Assembly: GCA_947588895.1 (NCBI GenBank)
Contig: CANQBF010000005.1
Span: 1-44,184, forward strand
Origin: an uncultured Bacilli bacterium
GTDB taxonomy: Bacteria; Bacillota_I; Bacilli_A; RF39; UBA660
DNA: 44,184 nt
Direction: 5' to 3'
A program made the position numbers and the translations under genes. Of the stretch, positions 19,999-29,618 are shown piece by piece (position 1 is the first letter of the stretch; every line of letters starts with the position of its first letter). The notes below the pieces were generated by a model. It was not told the DNA's origin, ran no database searches, and worked only from the letters and a program-made list of their open reading frames with translations.

Positions 19999-22029
19999 TT
20001 ATGGATTATAAGTATTAATACTTAATCTTTTATTTATTTTAAATCTAATTGTCCCATCTTTGTCTGTTCTATAAATTTTAGAATTTGATAAATTATCTAA
20101 TACTTCTTGATTGGGATGACCATATAAATTATTTCTACCGACAGAAATAACTGCATACTTAGGGTTAATACTATTAATAAAATTCTCACTACTACTAGTG
20201 TTACTTCCATGATGTCCGACTTTTAAAACATCAATATTATTTAAATTATAATTTTCTAAAACATATTCTTCTTCATCATACTGAGCATCTCCCATAAACA
20301 AAAAATTATAATTATGAATATTTAAATAAGTTATAATACTACTATTATTTTCATCATCACTATAATATTCATTTATATTATAATAATTAAAGTATTTACT
20401 ATCATAAGTATTAACAACATTACCCTTTTTTAATATTTCTTTTTCTAAAGTAGTATAATTACCATTATTTAAAATTATATTTTTAACTTTATAATTATCT
20501 ATTATATATGATGCTTCTTTACAATGGTCGCTATCTCCATGCGAAATAATTATTAAATCAATAGATTTTATACCTAAACTTTTTAAAAATAATATTGTAT
20601 TATTAGAAATATGATAATCACTATTTACAAGTCCTCCTGTATCAATCATTATTACTTCCCTTTGATGAGGACTAATTAAAATACTACTATCCCCTTGATT
20701 AACATCTAAATAATAAATATAGTAATTTTTATCTAATTTTGGTAATAAAATATTTAAATAAATAATTAAAATAATGAATACTAATATTGTTTTTCTTTGC
20801 AATTTATAAAATATAAATAATATTATGTAATATGTAATTATTATTACATTAGACATTTTTGGAATAATGATATTTAATCTAATGGTATAAATTATTTTGC
20901 TTAAATATTCTAATATATTAATGAGAATATTTAAAATAAAAGATAAGGGAGATAATATAAATGTTAATATTGCTATAGGAAAGATTACTAATGATATTAA
21001 AGGAACATATAAAATATTTAAAAATATACTTAATAAATTAATTTCATAATTATTATTAATGGTTATAGGTAAACTTACAATAAATGCAAGCAAGCTAATT
21101 TTAAATATTTTACTAAAATAATTACCCGTAATTTTAGAAGAATATAACAATATAGTTAAAGTAATTATAAAAGAATAAATAAAGCCAATATTATATAACA
21201 TAAAGGGATTAAATAATAATATAATAATGGCCGTTAAAAATAATATTTTTAAATTAGATAATTCTAAATTATATTTACTATTTAATAAGTTTAAGATATA
21301 GAAAATAACTGCTCGTAAAACTGAAGCACTAAAACCAACTAAAAATGTAAAATAAATGAGAAAACTACTTATTATAATATTTTTAAATTTATACTTGTGA
21401 AATAATTTATTTAATACATAAATTATTAACCCAATATGCATTCCTGATATAGCAAATAAATGCCATATACCATTAGTTTTATATATATTATATAAACTAT
21501 CATCTAAATAAGTTTTATCTCCTAAAATAAATAAATTAAGATAAGTTTGAGTTTTTTTATCATATTTATTAATTCTATTAATAATATTATTTTTTATTTT
21601 ATAAAAGATATTTTCATCTTCTAATACTTCAATACTAGATACATTATAAACTATGTATATTTTATGATTATATAAATATTTCTTATAATTAAAAGTATTG
21701 GGAATAGTATTATTATATAAATTACCTTTTTTACCATAAACTTTAACTTTCTTACCTAGTAAATTACGATATTCTTTTTTCCCATTTAAATAATAATTAC
21801 ATTTAACTTTTTCACTACTATTTAAAATAAAAGATATTTTATCATTCGTTATAGTAACATCAGTTATTATACCTTCTAAAGAAGAAAAATCTTTTATTTT
21901 AGTATCATAATGAATAAATATAGTTGTTATATAAATATAGAATATTAAAAATATAAATAAAAGAAAATAACAATATTTAGACTGTAATATAATCTTTAAT
22001 TTTTCCATATATTGCATCTCCAATGCCAC
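19999..22029 (-). CDS. comEC: DNA internalization competence protein ComEC/Rec2
   Basis: Competence TM domain plus MBL domain (ISHGDSDHC, VGHHGSNTSSS). Confidence 0.95.
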   Translation of the reverse strand: MALEMQYMEKLKIILQSKYCYFLLFIFLIFYIYITTIFIHYDTKIKDFSSLEGIITDVTITNDKISFILNSSEKVKCNYYLNGKKEYRNLLGKKVKVYGKKGNLYNNTIPNTFNYKKYLYNHKIYIVYNVSSIEVLEDENIFYKIKNNIINRINKYDKKTQTYLNLFILGDKTYLDDSLYNIYKTNGIWHLFAISGMHIGLIIYVLNKLFHKYKFKNIIISSFLIYFTFLVGFSASVLRAVIFYILNLLNSKYNLELSNLKILFLTAIIILLFNPFMLYNIGFIYSFIITLTILLYSSKITGNYFSKIFKISLLAFIVSLPITINNNYEINLLSIFLNILYVPLISLVIFPIAILTFILSPLSFILNILINILEYLSKIIYTIRLNIIIPKMSNVIIITYYIILFIFYKLQRKTILVFIILIIYLNILLPKLDKNYYIYYLDVNQGDSSILISPHQREVIMIDTGGLVNSDYHISNNTILFLKSLGIKSIDLIIISHGDSDHCKEASYIIDNYKVKNIILNNGNYTTLEKEILKKGNVVNTYDSKYFNYYNINEYYSDDENNSSIITYLNIHNYNFLFMGDAQYDEEEYVLENYNLNNIDVLKVGHHGSNTSSSENFINSINPKYAVISVGRNNLYGHPNQEVLDNLSNSKIYRTDKDGTIRFKINKRLSINTYNP

Positions 22030-22795
22030 TTACTTTTTTAATATCCTCAATACTTTTGAAAAGACCATTTTTATTTCGATAATCAATAATCTTTTGAGCT
22101 TTAGATTCACCAATTCCATTTAGTTTCATAAGTTCACTTTTTGTGGCTAAATTTATATTAACTTTTTTATTTAAATTATTATCAACTACTTCTTCTTTAT
22201 TTTGACTATCACTAGATGGAGTATTACTTAAATTACTATTGTTACCATTATCATTATTATTTTCACTAACACTAGGGGTCTTATTAGTATTTTCGTTCTT
22301 TTCTTCTTCGGGAACAATTTCACTTTTTAATTCATCAGTACAAATAGTAATATCATAAGTTGGACATACACATTTTGTTTCTACTTTTTTAACAACTTCT
22401 TTTTTATCTTTTTGAACTTCATCTTTAGTATAAATAAATACTACTAATTCTTTAGAAACTTTTTTACTTAAATTAATATTATCGGTAAAAGCATCATTTG
22501 TAAATCCATCAGCCATAGTAATAACATCATTGATAATATTATCACTATTAACTTTATAAACTCCGGGATTATTAACGGCACCTTTTATTTCCACATAAAA
22601 TTCATCAAGTGTTTTATTATTATCTTCAATATGATTAGTTTCTTTTGCAATTAAGTTTGGAGTTGGACAAGTACAATCATAACTAAAATATAGATAACCA
22701 AAGATAACACAAGTGAAAATTAAAATAATATTAAAAATAAAACTAATTATTAAAAAAATAGTTTTATGTGTTTTAATACATTCTAAAAAATCCAT
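21977..22795 (-). CDS. comEA: Competence protein ComEA (SLBB + helix-hairpin-helix); start revised to 22795
   Basis: VNINLATKSELMKLNGIGESKAQKIIDYR; SD GGAGG before MDFLEC. Confidence 0.93.
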   Translation of the reverse strand: MDFLECIKTHKTIFLIISFIFNIILIFTCVIFGYLYFSYDCTCPTPNLIAKETNHIEDNNKTLDEFYVEIKGAVNNPGVYKVNSDNIINDVITMADGFTNDAFTDNINLSKKVSKELVVFIYTKDEVQKDKKEVVKKVETKCVCPTYDITICTDELKSEIVPEEEKNENTNKTPSVSENNNDNGNNSNLSNTPSSDSQNKEEVVDNNLNKKVNINLATKSELMKLNGIGESKAQKIIDYRNKNGLFKSIEDIKKVSGIGDAIYGKIKDYITV

Positions 22796-22847
22796 AAAAA
22801 ACCTCCTTTCACTTATATATACGAAATTTTTTATGGATTTCCTTTTT

Positions 22848-24008
22848 TTATTTAATTTTTTTTGCTTTTTTTTCAATATTTTGTTTATTTTCAAATGATA
22901 TTCTTAAGGTTATAAATAGTAAAATAACAAAGTTAATGGTAGATGAACCACCATAGCTAAGTAAAGGAAGTGGAACCCCAGTAAGTGGCAGTAACGCCAA
23001 CATTCCCGTTAAGTTAACAATAATATGAAAGGCAAATAACCAAAATGTTCCATAAGCAATAATGGAATTTCTTAAATTAGTTGTTCCTTTAGCAATATAT
23101 AACACTCTATATAATAAAATTATATATAATGCTAATACAAATATACCAATAATTAAACCAAGTTCTTCAACTAAAATAGCAAAGATAAAATCTGTATGAC
23201 TTTCTGGTAAATATAAATATTTTTGTGTACTTTTACCAAGACCAACACCAAATAAACCACCATTATTAATAGCTATATAACCATTACATACTTGATAACC
23301 TGTTTTTTCTGTATATCTTTGACAAGGGTTTAAAAATTTAAAACGATCTAATTGTTCACTACTCAAAATTTCTTTACCACTTACAAGTAAAAGTAAAGCA
23401 ATACCTACTATTCCAATTAATATATATTTTGATATCTTAAAAATATTATTACGCACTGTGGGGACGGAAAAGAAAATAGTAAATGCTACTGCCATTAAGA
23501 TAGCACCACTTCCAAAGTCTGGTTGTAATAATATCAATACTACCATTATTATAGCTACTACTAAAGGAATAAAATGAAGTGATAAATTATTATTCTTTTT
23601 TAAATTCAAATTATTATAAACAAAAGCCATTAATAATATAATTGCCGATTTAGCAAACTCACTAGGTTGAATACTTATTGGTATTCCCGGAATATAAAAC
23701 CAACTATGAGCATCATTTGTTACATCATCTGTGAATAAAACTACTACTAAAGCTCCTAAAACTGCTAATACATAAAGCCAAGATACTTTACCATAAAGTT
23801 TAGTTGGAATAAATAAAATAATAAAACCAGCAAAAAAAGCAATAGCAAAGACTATTAATTGCTTTATAAAAAAATAAGTCGTACTTTTATTATAACGCAA
23901 TATTGCTGCTACTGATGAAGAAGAAAAAACCATTAATAAACCAATACAACATAAAAGGATCATAACAATTAATAAAGTTTTATCAATTTTTTTAAATACA
24001 TTCTTCAT
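22848..24008 (-). CDS. ftsW: FtsW/RodA/SpoVE-family peptidoglycan glycosyltransferase
   Basis: SEDS pattern: QPDFGSGAIL, ESHTDFIFAILVEELG, GVPLPLLSYGGSS. Confidence 0.93.
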   Translation of the reverse strand: MKNVFKKIDKTLLIVMILLCCIGLLMVFSSSSVAAILRYNKSTTYFFIKQLIVFAIAFFAGFIILFIPTKLYGKVSWLYVLAVLGALVVVLFTDDVTNDAHSWFYIPGIPISIQPSEFAKSAIILLMAFVYNNLNLKKNNNLSLHFIPLVVAIIMVVLILLQPDFGSGAILMAVAFTIFFSVPTVRNNIFKISKYILIGIVGIALLLLVSGKEILSSEQLDRFKFLNPCQRYTEKTGYQVCNGYIAINNGGLFGVGLGKSTQKYLYLPESHTDFIFAILVEELGLIIGIFVLALYIILLYRVLYIAKGTTNLRNSIIAYGTFWLFAFHIIVNLTGMLALLPLTGVPLPLLSYGGSSTINFVILLFITLRISFENKQNIEKKAKKIK

Positions 24009-24130
24009 AATATCTACCTTTATATAATAATATCATACTTTATAGAAGATAAAAATAAATTATTTAATTTTTAATGTCAAAATATGACTAAGATTAATAA
24101 AATATAATAGATACATAAAGGAGGTATAAT

Positions 24131-24328
24131 ATGTATTATTACGGAAATAATGGTTACTATGGTGGTAACTACGCTAGTACTCCTTGCAATTGTGGTGGTG
24201 GCTATGCTGGATACACAAGTGGTTATGGTATAGGAGCAGCTATATGGATTGTATTATTTATCTTATTAGTCATAATAATTGGTGCTGGTTGGTTTAATGG
24301 TAATAATAACAACAACTTTAATAATTAA
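24131..24328 (+). CDS. Small Gly/Tyr-rich membrane protein, YjcZ-like
   Basis: Gly/Tyr-rich N-term then IWIVLFILLVIIIGAGW; SD AAAGGAGG. Confidence 0.7.
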   Translation: MYYYGNNGYYGGNYASTPCNCGGGYAGYTSGYGIGAAIWIVLFILLVIIIGAGWFNGNNNNNFNN

Positions 24329-24350
24329 GGAGTTTACTACTCCTTTTTTT
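24327..24350 (+). terminator. Intrinsic terminator
   Basis: GGAG-TTTACTA-CTCC + T7. Confidence 0.8.
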
Positions 24351-24479
24351 ATTTTTATAAATTTAAAATATATTGTTTAAATCTAGTTGTAAAATTAACT
24401 CTTTATATACTATAATATTTATAGAGATATAATTTAATAGGTGTGCCTCCACGACTTTATATGCCGAGGGGGTGATTAG

Positions 24480-24530
24480 ATGTTAGCATATAATTTTAAA
24501 AATTCATCTATAATGAGATGGAATACTTAA
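24480..24530 (+). CDS. Putative 16-aa leader ORF overlapping the downstream hydrophobic peptide ORF
   Basis: ATG after GAGGGGGTGATTAG; MLAYNFKNSSIMRWNT. Confidence 0.35.
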   Translation: MLAYNFKNSSIMRWNT

Positions 24531-24601
24531 TATTTGTATTTCTCATATTAGTAGTTTTATTTCTTCTTGTTATCGCATTAGCTGTCATTCTAAAAAAATA
24601 G
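24518..24601 (+). CDS. 27-aa hydrophobic peptide MEYLIFVFLILVVLFLLVIALAVILKK (type I toxin-like)
   Basis: ORF below track cutoff; single TM with KK tail, own promoter-like boxes and terminator. Confidence 0.5.
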   Translation: MEYLIFVFLILVVLFLLVIALAVILKK

Positions 24602-24641
24602 GCACCTATAAATAGGTGCTATTCACTAAAATTTTAATGTG

Positions 24642-24677
24642 GAGATACATCTAACCCAAAAGATTATATCTCTTTTT
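24642..24677 (+). terminator. Intrinsic terminator after hydrophobic peptide locus
   Basis: GAGATACATCT...AGATTATATCTC + T5. Confidence 0.6.
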
Positions 24678-24816
24678 CTATAATATTATACACAAAATTA
24701 AATAAATTATGCTAAATAATTATAATAATTAACTTAATTTGTTAATACAAATTATACAATACTTTTTATATATTTTCAATATTTTTTCCTTGATACTTAG
24801 TTAATAAATATAATTT

Positions 24817-25623
24817 TTAACTTACTAATTTTTTATGTGTATCTTTACCAACATATCCATCTACTTTTAATTTATTATCTTGTTGATATTTTTTAACTGC
24901 TTTTAAAGTATCAGGTCCAAATGAACCATCTACTCCACTTTTACCACAACTATAACCTAATTCAATTAATCTTTCTTGTAACCATTTAATATGAATACTA
25001 GCTTTCTTACCCTTATATAATTGATTTTTCGTACAAGCTTCAGTAGTCTTTGGTCCAAATTTACCATCTACTTCTAAATTTAAATTATATTCATCATTTA
25101 GTGCTTTTTGTAATTTTTGACATGCATTATTGTTTATTTGATTATTTTGAATTTGATTTCTATTTTCATAATTTACATATGGAAGATAACCATGTTTCAA
25201 CCATTTATATACTTTTTTACCATTTCTACTTCTTGTACCATCTTTAGCAATTTGTGATTTCAAAACATTATTAGTCCATGCAGCAGTTGCTTCAATTACT
25301 TCCCCATTACCTACATAAATACCGACATGTCCTTTTAACCAAACTAATTCCCCTTTTTCAATTTTACTAAAATCACTAGAAATATTGGTACATTTATTAA
25401 TAATTGTGTCTGCTCCAATATCAGGAACATTATTAGATTTATAAACAGCTCCTCCTCTTTTTTTAGAGAAATCGCCATTCCATCCCCAAAGAATTCCTTT
25501 TATTAAACAAACACAATCAAAATACCAAGTATCTTCATTATGATTACCCCAGCCACTTTTCTTATATTGTGTTTTACTATTTAAAGCCAAATTTAATTTA
25601 GCAATAAATTCATCTAAATCCAT
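24817..25623 (-). CDS. NlpC/P60-like cell-wall hydrolase (endolysin-like) with two peptidoglycan-binding domains
   Basis: Cys motif YFDCVCLIKGILWG, His motif KGHVGIYVGNGEVIEA; two PG_binding_1-like repeats (VDGKFGPKT, VDGSFGPDT). Confidence 0.85.
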   Translation of the reverse strand: MDLDEFIAKLNLALNSKTQYKKSGWGNHNEDTWYFDCVCLIKGILWGWNGDFSKKRGGAVYKSNNVPDIGADTIINKCTNISSDFSKIEKGELVWLKGHVGIYVGNGEVIEATAAWTNNVLKSQIAKDGTRSRNGKKVYKWLKHGYLPYVNYENRNQIQNNQINNNACQKLQKALNDEYNLNLEVDGKFGPKTTEACTKNQLYKGKKASIHIKWLQERLIELGYSCGKSGVDGSFGPDTLKAVKKYQQDNKLKVDGYVGKDTHKKLVS

Positions 25624-25692
25624 AAAATCCCCTTCTATTTATTATATGAAAAAATTGCTACTAAATTATTTACAAATAACTATCAAAACATT

Positions 25693-25714
25693 AAAAAAAG
25701 CTCAATTTGAGCTT
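25693..25714 (-). terminator. Terminator after tRNA-Ser
   Basis: AAGCTCAAATTGAGCTT + T-tract on minus. Confidence 0.75.
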
Positions 25715-25725
25715 AAAATTCTAAG

Positions 25726-25816
25726 TGGCGGAGCAGGAGAGATTTGAACTCTCGCGTCAGTTACCCGACCTACACCCTTAGCAGGGGCGCCTCTTCAGCC
25801 TCTTGAGTACTACTCC
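25726..25816 (-). tRNA. tRNA-Ser(GCU), long variable arm, encoded CCA
   Basis: GGAGTAG...CTGCTCCGCCA acceptor; anticodon loop CTGCTAA. Confidence 0.95.
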
Positions 25817-25908
25817 ATACCAAGAATACTTTTATAGTTTATCATAAGTATTCAAGTAAGTCAATTCTAACTTCATCATTTATTATATTATAAGTTAAGT
25901 AATTTATA

Positions 25909-26766
25909 CTAACTTGCTAATATATTTCTAATCGCACTTAAATTTTCATTTTGAAGTGAAATATAATCATTTGCTGTTTCACTATTTGTTATCATATCTT
26001 TAATAACGATTTCTTCTGCTTTATTTTTAATTAAATCTTTCATTAAATCAGTCTCGGCTTCACTTTCTAGTTTAATAAAAGCTTTATATTTAGAATTTTT
26101 AAATTTATTTTTAATATCACTAATAGCACTATCACTACCTGATGATGCTATATCTTCTAAAGATATAATATTAAAACCATAATGTTCTAAATATTTAAAA
26201 ACATTTGATGATACTACTAAAGTATTACTTTCACTATCTTTAGCAATACTTCTAAGTTCAGCATCAATCCATGATACATCAGAATATAATTCATCATATT
26301 TTTTTTCTACTTCATCTTCTTTAACTGTATTATCTAAATATTCAATTAAAGTATTTTTAATATTTTTAGCAAGCATTAAGAAATTATTTGGAGCTAACCA
26401 TAATTCTCTAATATTATTTTGATATTCTAATCCATATGTTGCATCAATAATTAATAATTTATTATTTTTATTAATTAAAGACTTAGCTAATTCTTTTTCA
26501 TTGTCTATACCCATATATATAAATAAATCTCCTTTAGCATAATCTTCAATTTGTTTATTAGTTAAACTATAATTATTTAAATCGACTCCATTTGGATAAA
26601 TACTAGTAACTACACTATTATCTCCATATAAGTAATCTATTATATAACTTACCGGATAAACAGTTGTATATATATTAGCATTATCAAGCGTTGTTTCATT
26701 AAAACTACATCCCGTTAATATTAATAATCCCATTATTAAAACTATCACTTTTTTCAAATTAATCAC
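25909..26766 (-). CDS. Zn/Mn-type (ZnuA/AdcA-like) substrate-binding lipoprotein, apparently divergent
   Basis: Lipobox LTGCS; TTVYPVSYIIDYLYG..., GDLFIYMG, ISLEDIASSGSDSA. Confidence 0.8.
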   Translation of the reverse strand: MINLKKVIVLIMGLLILTGCSFNETTLDNANIYTTVYPVSYIIDYLYGDNSVVTSIYPNGVDLNNYSLTNKQIEDYAKGDLFIYMGIDNEKELAKSLINKNNKLLIIDATYGLEYQNNIRELWLAPNNFLMLAKNIKNTLIEYLDNTVKEDEVEKKYDELYSDVSWIDAELRSIAKDSESNTLVVSSNVFKYLEHYGFNIISLEDIASSGSDSAISDIKNKFKNSKYKAFIKLESEAETDLMKDLIKNKAEEIVIKDMITNSETANDYISLQNENLSAIRNILAS

Positions 26767-26779
26767 CTATTAAATTTTA

Positions 26780-27415
26780 CTATAAAGATTCTTTAGAATC
26801 AATATAATAAGTTAAAATTAAAATTAAAACTGTTGACAATAACATTGCTCCAATTACATCACTAGCAAAGTGAGCTCCTAAATAAATCCGACTTATACCA
26901 ATTATTATTGGAAGTATTCCTAAAATAATTTCTAAAAATATTTTTAATTTTTTATTAAGTTTACTTTTTGAAACTAAATATACTAGAATACCATACATTG
27001 ATACGGAAGCCATTGTATGTCCACTAGGATAACTAAAAGTAGTTTCAGTAACTAAAGCTAAAATAGTTGGTCTAGCTCTTCTAATAATTATTTTAACTAC
27101 ATTATTTAAAATAGTTGATACAATTAAAGTAAATGCTACTAAATAACCTTTCTTATTATCTTTTTTTAAGATAAATGCACATAAGAAAAAGATAACTAAT
27201 AAAACAATAAAGATTGTACTTCCAAAGAAAGTTATAGATTTAAAAATATTACTAATCAAAGGTGTCATTTTAAAAGTTACAATTTCATATATAAATGTAT
27301 CAAACTTACTAACTACATCAAATTTAACTAAAAGCGTTATAATAATAAATAAAATACTACATAACCATATACTATACTTTTTAATTTTCATTTTTCTTCT
27401 TTCCTTTAAACACAA
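26780..27415 (-). CDS. PAP2-family phosphatase
   Basis: KIIIRRARP, YPSGHTM, SRIYLGAHFASDV. Confidence 0.92.
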   Translation of the reverse strand: MCLKERRKMKIKKYSIWLCSILFIIITLLVKFDVVSKFDTFIYEIVTFKMTPLISNIFKSITFFGSTIFIVLLVIFFLCAFILKKDNKKGYLVAFTLIVSTILNNVVKIIIRRARPTILALVTETTFSYPSGHTMASVSMYGILVYLVSKSKLNKKLKIFLEIILGILPIIIGISRIYLGAHFASDVIGAMLLSTVLILILTYYIDSKESL

Positions 27416-28427
27416 ATTCTCTTAATACTACTAAATTAAATGTCCATAAAATAGTATCAACAATTATTTTGATTAAAACTATTGGTATCTTAATTAAACT
27501 ACTTAAATAAGTAACAAAACAACCTGATATAAACATTATCAAAATAGCAACACTATAATACTTAACTAAAGATTTAACACTAATATTTTTAAATACTACT
27601 TTTGAATTAATAATATAATTATAAATTGATGATACTACTCTAGCTAGAATAGTTGCAGCTAAAATTTTAGTATTAAAATCAAGTATTCCTAAAAAGATAC
27701 TAAATAATATAATATCAACGATAAATGAACTAAATGATGATAAAAAATATTTAGCAAATAAGCGATATATTAATATGCTATCTTTTAATGGATTAAAATG
27801 ACTTGTTGCATTACTATTAATATAAATTGTATCAATTGGAATTTCAATTATTTCAATATCTTCTTGTTTACAATTAATTAGCATATTAGTTTCATATTCA
27901 TATCTTTCACCTGGAGTATCAATAAATTTATACATTAAATATTTACTAAAACCCCTAAGTCCTGTTTGAGTATCACTAATATCTAAACCAATAAATATTT
28001 TAAAAATATTTCTTGTGATAATATTTCCATAACGACTTTTAAATGGCACATTTTCTTTTTCAAAATCTCTAACTCCTAATATTAAAGATTCTTTATTATT
28101 TAATATTTCTTGAGCTATTTTTTTAATATCACTTACTGAATGTTGACCATCACAATCAGCCGTTACTACTCCTTCAATATTGGGATATTTATTTAATAAG
28201 TAGTTAAAAGCATTTTTTATTGCTCTTCCCTTACCAAAATTTTTATAATGTTTAAATAATTCTATTCCCTTTTTTTCTAATTTTTCAAAAAACTTTTTAT
28301 GTTCATCACTACTACCATCATTAATAACTAAAATATGATTAAATTCTTTTTGTAATTCATTAAGAAATATTTCCATTATTTTTTCATCAGGGTCAAGTGT
28401 TGGAACGATAATAAATATATTTTTCAT
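27381..28427 (-). CDS. GT2 glycosyltransferase fused to a GtrA-like membrane domain
   Basis: IIVPTLDPDEKI, VVTADCDGQHS; C-terminal four TMs (GtrA-like). Confidence 0.88.
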   Translation of the reverse strand: MKNIFIIVPTLDPDEKIMEIFLNELQKEFNHILVINDGSSDEHKKFFEKLEKKGIELFKHYKNFGKGRAIKNAFNYLLNKYPNIEGVVTADCDGQHSVSDIKKIAQEILNNKESLILGVRDFEKENVPFKSRYGNIITRNIFKIFIGLDISDTQTGLRGFSKYLMYKFIDTPGERYEYETNMLINCKQEDIEIIEIPIDTIYINSNATSHFNPLKDSILIYRLFAKYFLSSFSSFIVDIILFSIFLGILDFNTKILAATILARVVSSIYNYIINSKVVFKNISVKSLVKYYSVAILIMFISGCFVTYLSSLIKIPIVLIKIIVDTILWTFNLVVLREFVFKGKKKNEN

Positions 28428-28430
28428 AAA

Positions 28431-29618
28431 TTACCTTTCTGTTACTGAGGCCATATCAACTAATTTATAACCACCATTATAATAAATAAAATATAACCTA
28501 TCATGCATTGTATCAACTAAATCTTTACCACTTACTATCATATTCTTATCTAAATAAACTTCAACACTAAAAGCATTTTCATTATATATAATAAACTTAC
28601 TTAATGATTCATTAGTAAAAGTTGGACTCTTTAATTTATGATTACTAACAAATGTAATATCAATACTTCTACTCCATTTATATGCCATATTATACATATA
28701 TGAATCATTAATTAAATATGGTTTAATAACTTCAAAGCCATGATTTGTACCTTGTAAATCATCACTTAAGAATAAACTATATGTTTCAGCAAATTTTAAT
28801 ATATCAAAATCATCTTTAATATAATTTTTAGCATCTTCATATTCATTAATCTCTTTAAAATTATTATCAATATTTATTTTATTATCTTCTAATTTATACT
28901 CTACTTCTTTATCATTTTCATCTAATATTTTTATACTTGGTTTAGTAAATAAATTATTAATTGTATATACTTGCCTTTTACTTATTTCAACATAATTAGT
29001 TAATTTTTCTAATCCTTTTATCTCTTCTTCTTTAACTTTATCTTCTTCATTTGCTAATTTATCATTGATATATAATTTGTAATTACTTGGAATAGTTATT
29101 TCATAATTATATAATCCATTATCTAAATAATTTTGATAATCTAAAATCTCCCATTCATAAATAGTTAATATTGCCATTCTTTTATATTTATTTTTACATT
29201 TTAATGAAACTTTACTAATTAATTTATTTTCATTATATAAATCATAGACATATATATCATTAGTACTTTCTTTAACATTTTTTTTAATTTTTAAATTATT
29301 ACTTTTATAAAATTTATTTAATGAATCTTTAATATTTATATTACTATTTTCATATGCACTAATTTTAATATCATCCTCATTAATATCTTTTAATAAAGTA
29401 CCATTTTCAGTAATATATACAATATAATTATCAATTAAATTTCTTTCATATAAAATCATACTTTTATATACATAACCTAAAAAAACACATCCAAATATAA
29501 TTAATATTGAAAGCATTATAATCATACTTTTTTTATATAAACTAAAACGACGCCATTTTCTTTTAATCTTTCTCATAATTATCTCTTTTCTACAACAAAG
29601 GCCGTTGGTAATTTCCAT
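28431..29618 (-). CDS. Membrane-anchored extracellular protein, unknown
   Basis: Basic N-term + TM, long extracellular part; start likely MRKIKRKWRR. Confidence 0.7.
   Translation of the reverse strand: MEITNGLCCRKEIIMRKIKRKWRRFSLYKKSMIIMLSILIIFGCVFLGYVYKSMILYERNLIDNYIVYITENGTLLKDINEDDIKISAYENSNINIKDSLNKFYKSNNLKIKKNVKESTNDIYVYDLYNENKLISKVSLKCKNKYKRMAILTIYEWEILDYQNYLDNGLYNYEITIPSNYKLYINDKLANEEDKVKEEEIKGLEKLTNYVEISKRQVYTINNLFTKPSIKILDENDKEVEYKLEDNKINIDNNFKEINEYEDAKNYIKDDFDILKFAETYSLFLSDDLQGTNHGFEVIKPYLINDSYMYNMAYKWSRSIDITFVSNHKLKSPTFTNESLSKFIIYNENAFSVEVYLDKNMIVSGKDLVDTMHDRLYFIYYNGGYKLVDMASVTER

Noticed and set aside
22796-22894. N-terminal 33-aa extension of ComEA (MKINKILKKK...)
   Set aside because: Overlaps the ftsW 3' end; SD and canonical start are at 22795.
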